Position numbers and translations under genes: made by a program. From NCBI RefSeq assembly GCF_013376005.1, contig NZ_JABMJK010000004.1, positions 496,001 through 560,000 of the forward strand: DNA of 64,000 nucleotides, written 5' to 3'. This DNA is from Duganella sp. SG902 (GTDB taxonomy: Bacteria > Pseudomonadota > Gammaproteobacteria > Burkholderiales > Burkholderiaceae_D). Under the pieces are notes generated by a model. It did no database searches. It was not told the origin of the DNA and saw only the letters and a program-made list of their open reading frames with translations. Below, in pieces: positions 53,766-63,070 of the stretch; within the stretch, counting starts at the first letter, position 1, and each line of letters opens with the position of its first letter.

Positions 53766-54194
53766 TTAGCCGTAGGCGCCACCAGTGTACAGCAAGTCAA
53801 ACAGGCGCGAGATGGTGGCGATCAACGCGCCGCAGCCGACCATCATGCTGGCCACCAGCACCACCGCCACCGGCCAGCGCGTGTCCGACCGCCGGCCGGA
53901 GTGGGGGTTGTGGCGGGCGTCCCATTTCTCGTCCGGCGTCAGTCCCAGCAGCAGCGCCTGCAGGAAGCCGGCCAGGCCCGACAGCGTGATCGGCAACAGC
54001 TTGTAGAAGCCGTTGGCCTCGGGCGCCATCAGCGCCACCAGCAGCGCCAGCGGCAGGCTGGCCAGGTGCAGCCACAGCCAGCGGTCGCGCCAGCCGCCCA
54101 GATACAGCCGGTGCAGGCCGATGCCGCCCAGCAGGAAGGCCAGCAGGGCGGCGATGGTCTTGTTTTTGTGGCGCGGGTGATGCGAAACAGTCAT
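53766..54194 (-). CDS. TM2-domain membrane protein
   Basis: 142 residues. N-terminal TM2 domain (K-N-K-T-I-A-A-L-L-A-F-L-L-G-G-I-G-L-H-R-L-Y-L-G), then further hydrophobic helices; four in total. Function unknown. It precedes the glycine-zipper gene with 16 bases between stop and start. The start at 54194 follows the family; an in-frame extension to 54329 has another hydrophobic stretch but crosses the rpsP promoter region. Confidence 0.85.
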   Translation of the reverse strand: MTVSHHPRHKNKTIAALLAFLLGGIGLHRLYLGGWRDRWLWLHLASLPLALLVALMAPEANGFYKLLPITLSGLAGFLQALLLGLTPDEKWDARHNPHSGRRSDTRWPVAVVLVASMMVGCGALIATISRLFDLLYTGGAYG

Positions 54195-54344
54195 GGTTGT
54201 TTGGCAAAATAGTCGGTAAACCAGCAGTATCAGGCATAATACGGCCCCCGGCACGCCTTTTTTGCGGGCAAAGCTATTGCCCCGGACGCCGGAACAAGGG
54301 ATAATCTTCGATTGCCCCAACATGCCCAATTATTTCATTAACGC

Positions 54345-54374
54345 TTGCTGCCACGCGGCAAAGCGCGCTATAAT
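54345..54374 (+). promoter_or_regulatory. Sigma-70-type promoter of the rpsP operon
   Basis: TTGCTG (54345-54350) and a perfect TATAAT (54369-54374) are 18 bases apart; transcription should start near 54381, 34 bases before rpsP. Confidence 0.75.
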
Positions 54375-54414
54375 TTGCGGCTTTTTCCGTCCTAGCACAA
54401 TTTTTGGAAATATT

Positions 54415-54663
54415 ATGGTCGTTATTCGTTTAGCTCGTGGTGGTGCCAAGAAGCGCCCTTTCTTCAACATCGTTGCAACCGATTCGCGTAATCGTCGCGA
54501 TGGCCGTTTCATCGAGCGCATTGGTTTCTACAACCCAATGGCAGCAGGTGGCGAAGTCGGCCTGCGCATCACCGAAGACCGCCTGGCGCACTGGCAGTCG
54601 GTTGGCGCGCAACTGTCGCCTACCGTGGCTCGTCTGGTTGCTCAAAACAAAAAAGCAGCCTAA
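54415..54663 (+). CDS. rpsP: 30S ribosomal protein S16
   Basis: 82 residues, the normal S16 length. [16 protein letters not shown] and [12 protein letters not shown] are characteristic. First gene of the rpsP-rimM-trmD-rplS operon. Confidence 0.98.
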   Translation: MVVIRLARGGAKKRPFFNIVATDSRNRRDGRFIERIGFYNPMAAGGEVGLRITEDRLAHWQSVGAQLSPTVARLVAQNKKAA

Positions 54664-54681
54664 GCCAAGCTGGTAACCGGT

Positions 54682-55245
54682 TTGACCGATAAGACTGCAT
54701 CCGGGGTGAAAATCCCCGACGATCTGGCACAGGTAGGCTTTGTCTTCGGTGCTTACGGCGTCGCAGGCTGGGTGAGGATACGTCCTTTCTCGGAAGATGC
54801 GGATGCGCTCATCAAGGTTAAAACCTGGTGGTTGGATAAGCCGGCGTTGCGCGACGTGGACGTCCAGCAGGTCAAACTGCATGGCGGCGATGTCGTGGCG
54901 CGCCTGGTTGGCGTGACTGACCGGAACGTGGCCGAAGCGCTCAAGGGCGCCGCTGTCTACATTCCGCAAAGCCGCTTCCCGGTCTTGTCCGACGATGAGT
55001 TTTACTGGGCCGAGCTGATCGGTCTGGATGTAGAGAATCTGCAAGGCGAGCACCTCGGCAAGGTGACCGACATGATGAGCAATGGTCCGCAGTCGATCTT
55101 GCGCGTCAACCCGGTCGCGGCCGCTGATGCCGACCCCGAGGAAGTTGAGGCGCAGGAGCGCCTGATCCCGTTTGTGGACGCGTACATCAGCAAGGTGGAC
55201 AAGGAAGCAAAGAAGATCATCGTCGACTGGGGCCTTGATTACTAA
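54682..55245 (+). CDS. rimM: Ribosome maturation factor RimM
   Basis: 187 residues. G-F-V-F-G-A-Y-G-V-A-G-W-V-R-I is the RimM N-terminal signature and Y-I-S-K-V-D-K-E-A-K-K-I-I-V-D-W the PRC-barrel end. It helps mature the 30S head with S19. The start is a TTG at 54682; a GTG at 54706 is an alternative nine codons on. Second gene of the operon. Confidence 0.95.
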   Translation: MTDKTASGVKIPDDLAQVGFVFGAYGVAGWVRIRPFSEDADALIKVKTWWLDKPALRDVDVQQVKLHGGDVVARLVGVTDRNVAEALKGAAVYIPQSRFPVLSDDEFYWAELIGLDVENLQGEHLGKVTDMMSNGPQSILRVNPVAAADADPEEVEAQERLIPFVDAYISKVDKEAKKIIVDWGLDY

Positions 55246-55272
55246 GCACGCAACATTGAAGGGCGGTTCGCC

Positions 55273-56019
55273 ATGCAATTTGATGTCGTAACCCTGTTCC
55301 CGGAAATGTTTGCCGCGATTACGCAGTCGGGTGTGACCCGGCGCGCGTTTGAACAGAATAAATGTGGCCTGTCGCTGTGGAATCCGCGTGATTTCACCAC
55401 CGACAATCACCGCACCGTGGATGACCGCCCCTATGGCGGCGGCCCCGGCATGGTGATGCTGGCCAAGCCGCTGGAGCTGACCATCAACGCAGCCAGGCAG
55501 CGCCAGACCGACGCCGGTCTGCCGCCGCCGCGCGTGCTGTTCATGTCGCCCCAGGGCAAGCAGTTGACGCATGAGCGCGTGATGGCGCTGAAGCAGGAGC
55601 CCGGCGTGGTGATCCTGTGCGGCCGTTACGAGGCGGTGGACCAGCGTTTGCTGGACCGCGTGGTCGATGAGGAAATCAGCCTTGGCGATTTCGTGCTGTC
55701 CGGCGGCGAGCTGCCGGCGATGGCCTTGATGGACGCGGTGATCCGCCTGCTTCCCGGCGTGCTGAACACCGACGCCTCGGCCATCGAGGACAGCTTCTTC
55801 AATGGCCTGCTCGATTCGCCGCACTACACGCGGCCGGAAACGTATGAAGGTGTGGGCGTGCCGCCGGTGCTGATGGGCGGCAACCACGCCGAGATTGAAA
55901 AATGGCGCCGCCAGCGCATGCTGGAGGCGACCGCGCGCAAGCGACCGGATTTGCTCATCAAAGCGCGTGAGGCAGGACTGCTCACCAAGCGCGACGAGCA
56001 ATTTTTGGCGGGCCTGTAG
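55273..56019 (+). CDS. trmD: tRNA (guanine-N1-)-methyltransferase
   Basis: 248 residues. SPOUT methylase with the trefoil-knot residues [10 protein letters not shown] and Y-G-G-G-P-G-M. It methylates G37 of tRNAs reading CNN codons, with S-adenosylmethionine. Third gene of the operon. Confidence 0.97.
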   Translation: MQFDVVTLFPEMFAAITQSGVTRRAFEQNKCGLSLWNPRDFTTDNHRTVDDRPYGGGPGMVMLAKPLELTINAARQRQTDAGLPPPRVLFMSPQGKQLTHERVMALKQEPGVVILCGRYEAVDQRLLDRVVDEEISLGDFVLSGGELPAMALMDAVIRLLPGVLNTDASAIEDSFFNGLLDSPHYTRPETYEGVGVPPVLMGGNHAEIEKWRRQRMLEATARKRPDLLIKAREAGLLTKRDEQFLAGL

Positions 56020-56103
56020 GCCCGTCTGTTATAACCCCATCCTCTACTGGGCAGAGTTTTTACTCACAGCGCGCCAGCACGATGGTTTTTGGAGTCATTA
56101 AAA

Positions 56104-56487
56104 ATGAACCTGATTCAACAACTCGAGCAAGAAGAAATCGCTCGCCTGGGCAAAAACATCCCTGAGTTTGCTCCTGGCGATACCGTGGTGGTCAACGTGA
56201 ACGTAGTCGAAGGCACCCGCAAGCGCGCCCAGGCTTACGAAGGCGTGGTCATCTCCCGTCGCAACCGTGGCCTGAACTCGAACTTCATCGTTCGCAAGAT
56301 CTCGTCCGGCGAAGGCGTCGAGCGTACCTTCCAGCTGTACTCGCCGCTGATCGCTTCGATCGAAGTGAAACGCCGCGGTGACGTACGTCGCGCTAAGCTG
56401 TACTACCTGCGTGATCGTTCCGGCAAATCGGCACGTATCAAGGAAAAACTGCCAAACCGTCGCCCAGCGGCGAAAGCAGCCGAGTAA
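56104..56487 (+). CDS. rplS: 50S ribosomal protein L19
   Basis: 127 residues. [11 protein letters not shown] and [12 protein letters not shown] are typical. Last gene of the ribosomal operon; terminated by the hairpin that follows. Confidence 0.98.
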   Translation: MNLIQQLEQEEIARLGKNIPEFAPGDTVVVNVNVVEGTRKRAQAYEGVVISRRNRGLNSNFIVRKISSGEGVERTFQLYSPLIASIEVKRRGDVRRAKLYYLRDRSGKSARIKEKLPNRRPAAKAAE

Positions 56488-56528
56488 TATCGGTTGTGTT
56501 TGGAAAGGGCGCTTCGCAGGCGCCCACG

Positions 56529-56551
56529 AAAGGCGCCGCTGGCGCCTTTTT
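56529..56551 (+). terminator. Rho-independent terminator after rplS
   Basis: Nine-pair stem AAAGGCGCC with GGCGCCTTT, three-base loop, then T residues, 42 bases after the rplS stop. A second GC-rich hairpin precedes it. Confidence 0.9.
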
Positions 56552-56571
56552 GTTTTCAAAAAGGAGCCAGC

Positions 56572-57243
56572 ATGGCCAAGCCACCGTTCGATCCCCAGCA
56601 ACTGCCCATCGAAGCCATCGCCGGCGAGCCCGCCGTGGCGGCGCAGCGCCTGACACCCGACTGGCTGCGCGCCCGCTTCGCCGCGCCGCCCGCCGCCTGG
56701 ACGCCGGAGGACCGCGAGCGCGTGATGCCGGGCCGCGACGCGCGCGCGCCGACCCCGGCCTCGGTGCTGATCCCGCTGGTGCTGCGCCCCAACGGCCTGA
56801 CCGTGCTGCTGACCCAGCGCACCGCCCACCTGACCGACCACGCCGGCCAGATCAGCTTTCCCGGCGGCCGCGCCGAGGATTACGACCGCGACGCCGTCGA
56901 CACCGCGCTGCGCGAATCGCAGGAGGAGATCGGCCTGGCGCGCGCCCACGTGGAGGTGCTGGGCGCCTTGCCGGACTATCTCACCGGCACCGGTTATTGC
57001 GTCACGCCCGTGGTGGGGCTGCTGCGGCCGCCGTTTGAGGTCACCGCCGATCCGGACGAGGTGGCGGCCATCTTCGAGGTGCCGCTGGCCTTCCTGATGG
57101 ATGGCGCCAACCACCAGCGCCTGTCGGTCGAGCTGCCGGGCGGACGCCGCAGCTTCTACGCCATGCCCTACGAGGGTTATTACATCTGGGGCGCCACCGC
57201 CGGCATGCTGCGCAATCTGTTCCATTTCTTGCGCGCAGAGTGA
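56572..57243 (+). CDS. NUDIX hydrolase (CoA diphosphatase-like)
   Basis: 223 residues. The NUDIX box G-G-R-A-E-D-Y-D-R-D-A-V-D-T-A-L-R-E-S-Q-E-E-I-G-L (given here as separated residues) and the upstream L-T-Q-R-T-A-H-L-T-D-H-A-G-Q-I-S-F-P match YeaB/NudL-type CoA and acyl-CoA pyrophosphatases. It likely cleaves CoA to 4'-phosphopantetheine and 3',5'-ADP. Strong AAGGAG start. Confidence 0.92.
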   Translation: MAKPPFDPQQLPIEAIAGEPAVAAQRLTPDWLRARFAAPPAAWTPEDRERVMPGRDARAPTPASVLIPLVLRPNGLTVLLTQRTAHLTDHAGQISFPGGRAEDYDRDAVDTALRESQEEIGLARAHVEVLGALPDYLTGTGYCVTPVVGLLRPPFEVTADPDEVAAIFEVPLAFLMDGANHQRLSVELPGGRRSFYAMPYEGYYIWGATAGMLRNLFHFLRAE

Positions 57244-57295
57244 GAACTAGGCTATCGTAACGTCCATTAAGGGCAGGACGACACTAAGGACATAC

Positions 57296-58261
57296 ATGAC
57301 TTTTCTTTCCATCTTATGCGCGCTGCTGATCGAGCAGATGAAGCCGCTGCGCGCAGACAATCCGATTTACGCCGAGATCAAGAGCCTGGCGTTGCGGATG
57401 GAGACCTGGTTTAACGCCGGCCACTCGACCCATGGCCGCCTGGGCTGGTTCCTGATGATGACCATCCTGATGGTGCCGACCGCCGCCATCTATTGGACCC
57501 TGCGCCACTACAACTGGTTCCTGGCCGCTTTCGCCTGGAATGTGCTGATCGTCTACCTGACGCTGGGCTTCCGCCATTACAGCCACTATTTCACCTCGAT
57601 CCAGCTGGCCCTGAATGCCGGCGACGAGGCCGGCGCGCGCGCCTTGCTGGCCGAGTGGACCAGGCTCGATACGGTCGGCATGGAAGCGTCCGAGATCACC
57701 CGCATCGCGGTCGAGAAATCGCTCATCACCACGCACCGCAATGTGTTCGGCGTGTTCTTCTGGTTCCTGATGCCGCTCGGCCCGGCCGGCGCCGTGATGT
57801 ACCGCGTGGCCGAGCACTTGGCGCGCGCCTGGAACGAGCCCGAGCACATGCGCAACGAGGCGTTCGGCCAGTTCGCCGCGCGCGCGTTCTACTGGATCGA
57901 CTGGGTGCCGGTGCGCCTGACCGCCGTGGCCTTCGCCGTGGTCGGCAACTTCGAGGATGCGATCTACGCCTGGCGCAACTTCGCGCACCGCTGGTCGAAC
58001 GAGGCGATCGGCATCATCCTGTCGGCCGGCGGCGGCGCCATGGGCGTGCGCCTGGGCACGCCGGCGGAAAACGCCGTCAAGGCGCAGTTCGTTGACGCCA
58101 CCACGGTCGACGTCGAGGTCGAGCCGGACGTGATGCCGGGCGACGAACCGAATATCCGCGCGCTGCAAAGCACGGTCGGCCTGGTGTGGCGCGCGCTGTT
58201 GTTGTGGATGATGCTGTTGTTGCTGCTGTCGAGCGCGGTTTGGCTCGGGGGATCGCCTTAA
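57296..58261 (+). CDS. CobD/CbiB-family membrane protein
   Basis: 321 residues, several hydrophobic helices. R-N-F-A-H-R-W-S-N-E-A-I-G-I-I-L-S-A-G-G-G-A-M-G-V-R-L-G resembles the conserved C-terminal region of CbiB/CobD (adenosylcobinamide-phosphate synthase). There are no other cobalamin genes nearby. Such stand-alone relatives are common in Burkholderiales and their role is not settled; some belong to an AmpE-like group. Confidence 0.85.
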   Translation: MTFLSILCALLIEQMKPLRADNPIYAEIKSLALRMETWFNAGHSTHGRLGWFLMMTILMVPTAAIYWTLRHYNWFLAAFAWNVLIVYLTLGFRHYSHYFTSIQLALNAGDEAGARALLAEWTRLDTVGMEASEITRIAVEKSLITTHRNVFGVFFWFLMPLGPAGAVMYRVAEHLARAWNEPEHMRNEAFGQFAARAFYWIDWVPVRLTAVAFAVVGNFEDAIYAWRNFAHRWSNEAIGIILSAGGGAMGVRLGTPAENAVKAQFVDATTVDVEVEPDVMPGDEPNIRALQSTVGLVWRALLLWMMLLLLLSSAVWLGGSP

Positions 58262-58285
58262 GCAGGGTACAATAGCGGTATCGCC

Positions 58286-58315
58286 TTGGTGCGGAGCGCG
58301 CATTTTCCGCACCAA
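58286..58315. terminator. Hairpin after the CobD/CbiB-like gene
   Basis: TTGGTGCGGA (58286-58295) and TCCGCACCAA (58306-58315) pair perfectly around a ten-base loop, 24 bases after the stop. No T-run follows on the plus strand, so it may be a weak terminator or mRNA 3' stabiliser. Confidence 0.45.
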
Positions 58316-58380
58316 AATAGGATATTCCTTGAAAAAGATGTTCCTTATCAAGGGCTTACTTATTTAGGTCTTCTATAAGA

Positions 58381-58386
58381 TATAAT
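58381..58386 (+). promoter_or_regulatory. -10 element of the DUF3579 gene
   Basis: A perfect TATAAT, 42 bases before the start codon. -35 candidates (TTACTT or CTTATT) are poorly spaced. Confidence 0.5.
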
Positions 58387-58428
58387 ACGTAAGATTCCTT
58401 CCCCCTCTACGCAGAAGCAGCCGCGCCT

Positions 58429-58758
58429 ATGTCAGTTCAAAAACCGGCAGAACAGCAAGATTCGTTCTTCATCCTTGGCCAAACCAGCAATGGCAGGCAG
58501 TTCCGTCCGAGCGACTGGGCGGAGCGCCTGTGCGGGGTGATGGCCTGCTTCAAGCCGGAAGGCTCCGGCGGCGGCCGCGACTCCCACCTGCAGTTCTCGC
58601 CCTACGTGACGCCGACCGTGGTCAACGGCGTCAAGTCGGTGGTGGTGAACGGCAAGCTGCGCGCGCTGGAGCCGATGGCCTACCACTTCGTGCTGTCGTT
58701 CGCCAAGGACAACGACCTGCAGGTGGTGGACGCCTGCCTCGTCCCTGAAAAGAATTAA
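58429..58758 (+). CDS. DUF3579 protein
   Basis: 109 residues. F-F-I-L-G-Q-T-S-N-G-R-Q-F-R-P-S-D-W-A-E-R-L-C-G and the later V-N-G-V-K-S-V-V-V match DUF3579, a small betaproteobacterial family (as I recall it) with no known function. Cytosolic, two to three Cys. Preceded by a TATAAT. Confidence 0.9.
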   Translation: MSVQKPAEQQDSFFILGQTSNGRQFRPSDWAERLCGVMACFKPEGSGGGRDSHLQFSPYVTPTVVNGVKSVVVNGKLRALEPMAYHFVLSFAKDNDLQVVDACLVPEKN

Positions 58759-58832
58759 TTTTTCCTTAAGTATCTTTCCACCGTGGCGCGGTGGGCGTAT
58801 GCTGCTTGTTCTTATCTTTTTTGCGAGAGACT

Positions 58833-61601
58833 ATGAACAACAGCCGTCTGAAACACGCCGCCGCCGCCAGCCTCCTGCTGTGCGGGATGTCCTTTGTCGC
58901 CACCGGAAGCGCCTGGGCCGCCGCCGCCCCGGCGGCGCCCGCGCTGCCCGCCGGCGTGGTGAAAGGGCCGTCGGTCGAAGGCATCACCGAATACCGGTTG
59001 CCGAACGGCCTGAAAGTGCTGCTGTTCCCGGACGCCTCCAAGCCCACCGTCACCGTCAACGTCACCTACCTGGTCGGCTCGCGCCACGAGAACTATGGCG
59101 AGACCGGCATGGCGCACCTGCTGGAGCACATGCTGTTCAAGGGCTCGCCCAAGAACAAGGCGATTCCGAAGGAGTTCGCTGAGCGCGGCATGGAGTTCAA
59201 CGGCACCACCTCGAATGACCGCACCAATTACTACGAGGTGTTCCAGGCTAGCACCGAGAACCTGAAGTGGGCGCTGGAGATGGAGGCCGACCGCATGGTC
59301 AACTCCTTCGTCGCGCGCAAGGACCTGGACTCGGAGATGACCGTGGTGCGCAACGAGTACGAGGCCGGCGAGAACAGCCCGTTCGGCGTGCTGCTGAAGC
59401 GCATGCAGAGCATCGCCTACGACTGGCATTCCTACGGCCGTTCGACCATCGGCAACCGCAGCGACATCGAGAACGTCAAGATCGAGAACCTGCAGGCGTT
59501 CTACAAGACCTACTACCAGCCGGACAACGCGGTGCTGCTGGTGGCCGGCAAATTCGATCCGGCGCAGACGCTGTCGTGGATCACCAAGTCGTTCGGCAAG
59601 ATCCCGAAACCGAAGCGCGCCCTGCCGCCATTCTGGACCGTCGAGCCGACCCAGGACGGTGAGCGCAGCTTCACCGTGCGCCGCAAGGGCGACGTGCAGA
59701 TCGTCGCGCTGGGCTACAAGATCCCAAGCGCGCTGCAGCCCGACAGCGATGCCATCAGCTTCATGTCGCAGATCCTCGGCGACGAGCCGACCGGCCGCCT
59801 GCACAAGCAGCTGGTGGAAAGCGGCAAGGCCGCGCAGGTGTTCAGCTTCGGCATGACCGGCTACGCGCCGGGCCTGCAGATCATCGGCGCCGTGGTCAAG
59901 TCGGGCGAGCCGCTGGAGCCGGTGCGCCAGGCCCTGACCGAGGCGGTGGAGAGCTTCGCCAAGACGCCGCCGACCGCGGAGGAGATGGAGCGCACCCGCC
60001 GCAACTTCGCCAACTACATCGAGAAGTCGCTCAACGATCCGCAGCGCGTGGGCGTGACCCTGTCGGAAGAGGTGGCGTTGGGCGACTGGCGCCTGCTGTT
60101 CCTCGGCCGCGACAAGCTGCCGGAGATCACCTCGCAGCAGGTGGCCGAGGTGGCGGCGCGTTACCTCAAGCGCGATAACCGCGTGGTGGGCGAGTTCATC
60201 CCGGAAGACAATCCGCAGCGCGCCGACATTCCGGCCGCGCCGCCGGTGGCCGAGGTGATGAAGGACTTCAAGGGCAAGGACAGCGTGCTGACCTCGGAGG
60301 TGTTCGATCCGAGCCAGGACAACATCAACGCCCGCACCGAGATCAAGGCCATCGGCGGCCTGAAAGTGGCGCTGCTGCCGAAGAAGAATCGCGGCGAAAC
60401 CGTGGCCGTGAATCTGGCCCTGCATTGGGGCGACGAGAAGAACCTGGCCAACACCTCGATCACGGGCGCCATCGCCAACGAGATGCTGATGCGCGGCACC
60501 AGCAAGTACACGCGCGAACAGCTGGCCGACGCCTTCTCCAAGCTGAAGATCACCGGCACGCCGTACAACTTCGAGACCACCGGTCCGAATCTGGACGCGG
60601 CGCTGCGCCTGGTGGCGCACGTGCTGAAGGACGCCAGCTTCCCGCAGGCCGAGTTCGAGCAGCTGCGCCAGCAGTGGATCGTCGGCCTGGAATACTCGCG
60701 CAGCGAGCCGCAGGTGCTGGCCAACGAAGCCATCGAGCAGCACTTCAACCACTATCCGCAAGGCGACATCCGCCGCGCGCTGACCACCGCCGAGAAGCTG
60801 GAGGCGGTGAAGGCCCTGAAGCTGGAGGACGTGATCGCATATCACCGCGATTTCTACGGCGCCAACCACGGCGAGCTGGCGATCGTCGGCGACTTCGACA
60901 AGGCCGCCATCAGCAAGACCATCGATGAAAGCTTCACCGGCTGGAACAGCAAGGCCTCGTATGCGCCCGTCCTGACCACCAATGTGGACAAGGCGCCGTT
61001 GCGTGTGTCGCTGAATGCGCCGGACAAGGAGAATGGTTCCTACACCGCGCGCCAGGCGCTGGACCTGAACGTCAACGATCCTGACTATCCGCTGCTGGAC
61101 CTGGCCAACTACATCTTCGGCGGCGGCGCGCTGAAATCGCGCATGATGGACCGCATCCGCCAGAAGGACGGCCTGTCCTACGGCGGCGGCAGCGGCGTGC
61201 ACGCCGGTGACGAGGACCGCGCCGGCGCCTTCGGCATGGGCGCCATCGCCGCGCCGCAGAACCTGAAGAAGCTGGAGGCGGCGATCCGCGAGGAACTGGA
61301 GCGCGCGCTGAAGGAAGGCTTCACGCAGGCGGAGCTGGATGGCGCCAAATCGGGCCTGCTGCAACAGCGTCTGCAGAATCGCGCCAAGGACAACGTGGTC
61401 GCTTCGGGCTGGACGCGCAACCTGTATCTGGGCCGCACCTACAGCTGGAGCAAGGATTACGAGACCAAGCTGAAAGCGGCCACGCTGGCGCAGGTGAACG
61501 CGGCCTTCCGCAAATACATCGATCCGGGCAAGCTGTCGGTGGCGGTGGCGGGCGACCAGGCCAAGGCCGATGCCGCCGCAGCGGCGCCCAAGAAGCCTTA
61601 A
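58833..61601 (+). CDS. M16-family zinc peptidase (fused two-half type)
   Basis: 922 residues. Signal peptide through A-W-A near residue 30, then an M16 N-terminal half with the inverted zinc motif H-L-L-E-H (as G-M-A-H-L-L-E-H-M-L-F-K-G) near residue 95, and a C-terminal M16 half (residues about 480-920) without it, as is normal for the non-catalytic half. A periplasmic peptidase of the pitrilysin family, involved in peptide breakdown. The start at 58833 is an ATG; an in-frame extension to 58791 has no support. It overlaps the convergent GH26 gene by four bases. Confidence 0.93.
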   Translation: MNNSRLKHAAAASLLLCGMSFVATGSAWAAAAPAAPALPAGVVKGPSVEGITEYRLPNGLKVLLFPDASKPTVTVNVTYLVGSRHENYGETGMAHLLEHMLFKGSPKNKAIPKEFAERGMEFNGTTSNDRTNYYEVFQASTENLKWALEMEADRMVNSFVARKDLDSEMTVVRNEYEAGENSPFGVLLKRMQSIAYDWHSYGRSTIGNRSDIENVKIENLQAFYKTYYQPDNAVLLVAGKFDPAQTLSWITKSFGKIPKPKRALPPFWTVEPTQDGERSFTVRRKGDVQIVALGYKIPSALQPDSDAISFMSQILGDEPTGRLHKQLVESGKAAQVFSFGMTGYAPGLQIIGAVVKSGEPLEPVRQALTEAVESFAKTPPTAEEMERTRRNFANYIEKSLNDPQRVGVTLSEEVALGDWRLLFLGRDKLPEITSQQVAEVAARYLKRDNRVVGEFIPEDNPQRADIPAAPPVAEVMKDFKGKDSVLTSEVFDPSQDNINARTEIKAIGGLKVALLPKKNRGETVAVNLALHWGDEKNLANTSITGAIANEMLMRGTSKYTREQLADAFSKLKITGTPYNFETTGPNLDAALRLVAHVLKDASFPQAEFEQLRQQWIVGLEYSRSEPQVLANEAIEQHFNHYPQGDIRRALTTAEKLEAVKALKLEDVIAYHRDFYGANHGELAIVGDFDKAAISKTIDESFTGWNSKASYAPVLTTNVDKAPLRVSLNAPDKENGSYTARQALDLNVNDPDYPLLDLANYIFGGGALKSRMMDRIRQKDGLSYGGGSGVHAGDEDRAGAFGMGAIAAPQNLKKLEAAIREELERALKEGFTQAELDGAKSGLLQQRLQNRAKDNVVASGWTRNLYLGRTYSWSKDYETKLKAATLAQVNAAFRKYIDPGKLSVAVAGDQAKADAAAAAPKKP

Positions 61602-62518
61602 AACTTCGGCAGGCGGTCCAGCGTGATCACGTTTGGATCGCCGTAGATCTTGCGCTTGTGGGCGTTGGTGTTGTGGTATTCACCGGTCCAGAAATTATCC
61701 GGACTGGTGACGCCTTCAGGACCGGCGCCGTCGTTCCATACCATGAACCACAGCCAGCGCTGGCCGTCCACCAGGTCGGGAATATGGCTGGTTTCGGACA
61801 GCGCCACCGGCTTGCCGTGTTGCGCCGTCTTGCGCCACGCCTCGGCGTAATTGTTCTCGTAGACGTCGTAGCCGGTGAGATCCACCACGTCGTCGCCCGG
61901 ATACCAGGACGGATCCTGTCCATTCCACACCCAGATCAGGTTACGCAGCTGGTGCGTTTGCGTCAGGCGCTCGTGCATGTGGCGCCACAGCGCGATGTGG
62001 CCCTCGCGCGAGGTGCCCCACCAGAACCAGCCGCCGGCCGCCTCGTGCAGCGGACGCCATAACACCGGGACGTTGGCGGCCTGCAGGCGCTTGAGCTCAA
62101 CGGCGATGCGGTCGATGGCCTCGTCGATCTTGCGGTAGTCGGCCACCGGCAGGCGGTAGGGCGTCTCCTTGGTGTAGAACTTGCCGTTCTCCATGCGCCA
62201 GTGCCAGTGGAAGGACACCAGGCCGCCGCGCGCGGCCCAGGCGATGGCTTCCTCGGTCTGATGGTGGCCGTCGCCCTCGGTGGTGTCGTAGTAGTTCATG
62301 AAGTCATAGCCCATCAGCGCCGGATACTTGCCGGTGTCGTGGTACACGCGTTCGGCCATGTCGACGCTGTCGCGCCAGGTCAGGTCGGCCTGGCCGGCGA
62401 GGGTTTGCTTGCCCCAGATGCCGAGCAGGTAGTTGTAGACAGCCTGCGTTTTATCGTCACGCGGCGCGGCGCCGGCCGAGGCCAGCGCGAAGGCAAGGAG
62501 CAGGGGAAGGTATCTCAT
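61598..62518 (-). CDS. Glycoside hydrolase family 26 (beta-mannanase-like)
   Basis: 306 residues. Signal peptide M-R-Y-L-P-L-L-L-A-F-A-L-A-S-A-G-A. Acid/base Glu159 in R-P-L-H-E-A-A-G-G-W-F-W-W-G and nucleophile Glu242 in A-L-S-E-T-S match GH26. It should hydrolyse beta-mannan or related glucans outside the cell or in the periplasm. No other polysaccharide-use genes are adjacent. The start at 62518 gives the signal peptide; the frame extends to 62557 without adding a family feature. Confidence 0.92.
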   Translation of the reverse strand: MRYLPLLLAFALASAGAAPRDDKTQAVYNYLLGIWGKQTLAGQADLTWRDSVDMAERVYHDTGKYPALMGYDFMNYYDTTEGDGHHQTEEAIAWAARGGLVSFHWHWRMENGKFYTKETPYRLPVADYRKIDEAIDRIAVELKRLQAANVPVLWRPLHEAAGGWFWWGTSREGHIALWRHMHERLTQTHQLRNLIWVWNGQDPSWYPGDDVVDLTGYDVYENNYAEAWRKTAQHGKPVALSETSHIPDLVDGQRWLWFMVWNDGAGPEGVTSPDNFWTGEYHNTNAHKRKIYGDPNVITLDRLPKF

Positions 62519-62607
62519 GTCGCCAATGTAGCGCCGGAACGCGCGCCCCACAATCATTTTGCTGTTTCAGCCCCGTGTTTAGCGCGTTGCGTGCACGTTT
62601 TGCGATT

Positions 62608-62628
62608 ATGTACTATCATTAGTTACAT
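62608..62628 (+). promoter_or_regulatory. Imperfect palindrome over the Rrf2 gene start
   Basis: ATGTACT and AGTTACAT are near-inverted (one base indel) around ATCATT, and overlap the ATG at 62627. The position fits autorepression by the Rrf2 protein. Confidence 0.4.
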
Positions 62629-63070
62629 GAGACGAGACAGCAAACTTTCCTCCATCCTGCACGTGCTGCTGCACATGGCGCACGGCGACAGGCCGTTGAC
62701 TTCCGAAGAGCTGGCCGGCTACCTCGGCACCAACCCGGTGCTGGTGCGGCGCGTGCTGGCCGGGTTGCGCGAGCGCGGGTACGTGGGGGCTGACAAGGGA
62801 CATGGCGGCGGCTGGCGCATCACCTGCGACCTGCGCGCGGTGACGCTGCACGACATCTACGAGGCGGTCGGCGCGCCGGCCGTATTCGCGATGGGGCACC
62901 GCGACGAGCATCCGCAATGCCTGGTGGAGCGCGCCGTCAACCAAGCGCTGGGCAGCGCCTTCGATGAGGCGGAGGCGCTGCTGCTGTCCCGTTTCAAGGA
63001 CGTCACGCTGGCTGACCTGTCCAAGCGGTTCAACCAGCATCACAAGGGAGCGCACCATGGACACATATGA
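62627..63070 (+). CDS. Rrf2-family transcriptional regulator
   Basis: 147 residues. Winged HTH typical of Rrf2 (S-S-I-L-H-V-L-L-H-M-A-H-G-D-R-P-L-T-S-E-E-L-A-G-Y-L and G-G-G-W-R-I). Only two cysteines are present and not in the three-Cys iron-sulfur cluster pattern of IscR/NsrR, so it is more like YwnA or other thiol or ligand sensors. The start at 62627 has no good ribosome site and may be leaderless. It overlaps the next gene by 14 bases. Confidence 0.88.
   Translation: MRRDSKLSSILHVLLHMAHGDRPLTSEELAGYLGTNPVLVRRVLAGLRERGYVGADKGHGGGWRITCDLRAVTLHDIYEAVGAPAVFAMGHRDEHPQCLVERAVNQALGSAFDEAEALLLSRFKDVTLADLSKRFNQHHKGAHHGHI

Noticed and set aside
57296..58261. Evidence of a cobalamin biosynthesis locus
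   Set aside because: Only a CbiB/CobD-like protein is present; no other cob or cbi gene is in the window.
58812..61364. Long open frame (about 850 codons) antisense to the M16 peptidase
   Set aside because: Same reason: the sense strand encodes a clear M16 protein with a HxxEH zinc motif.
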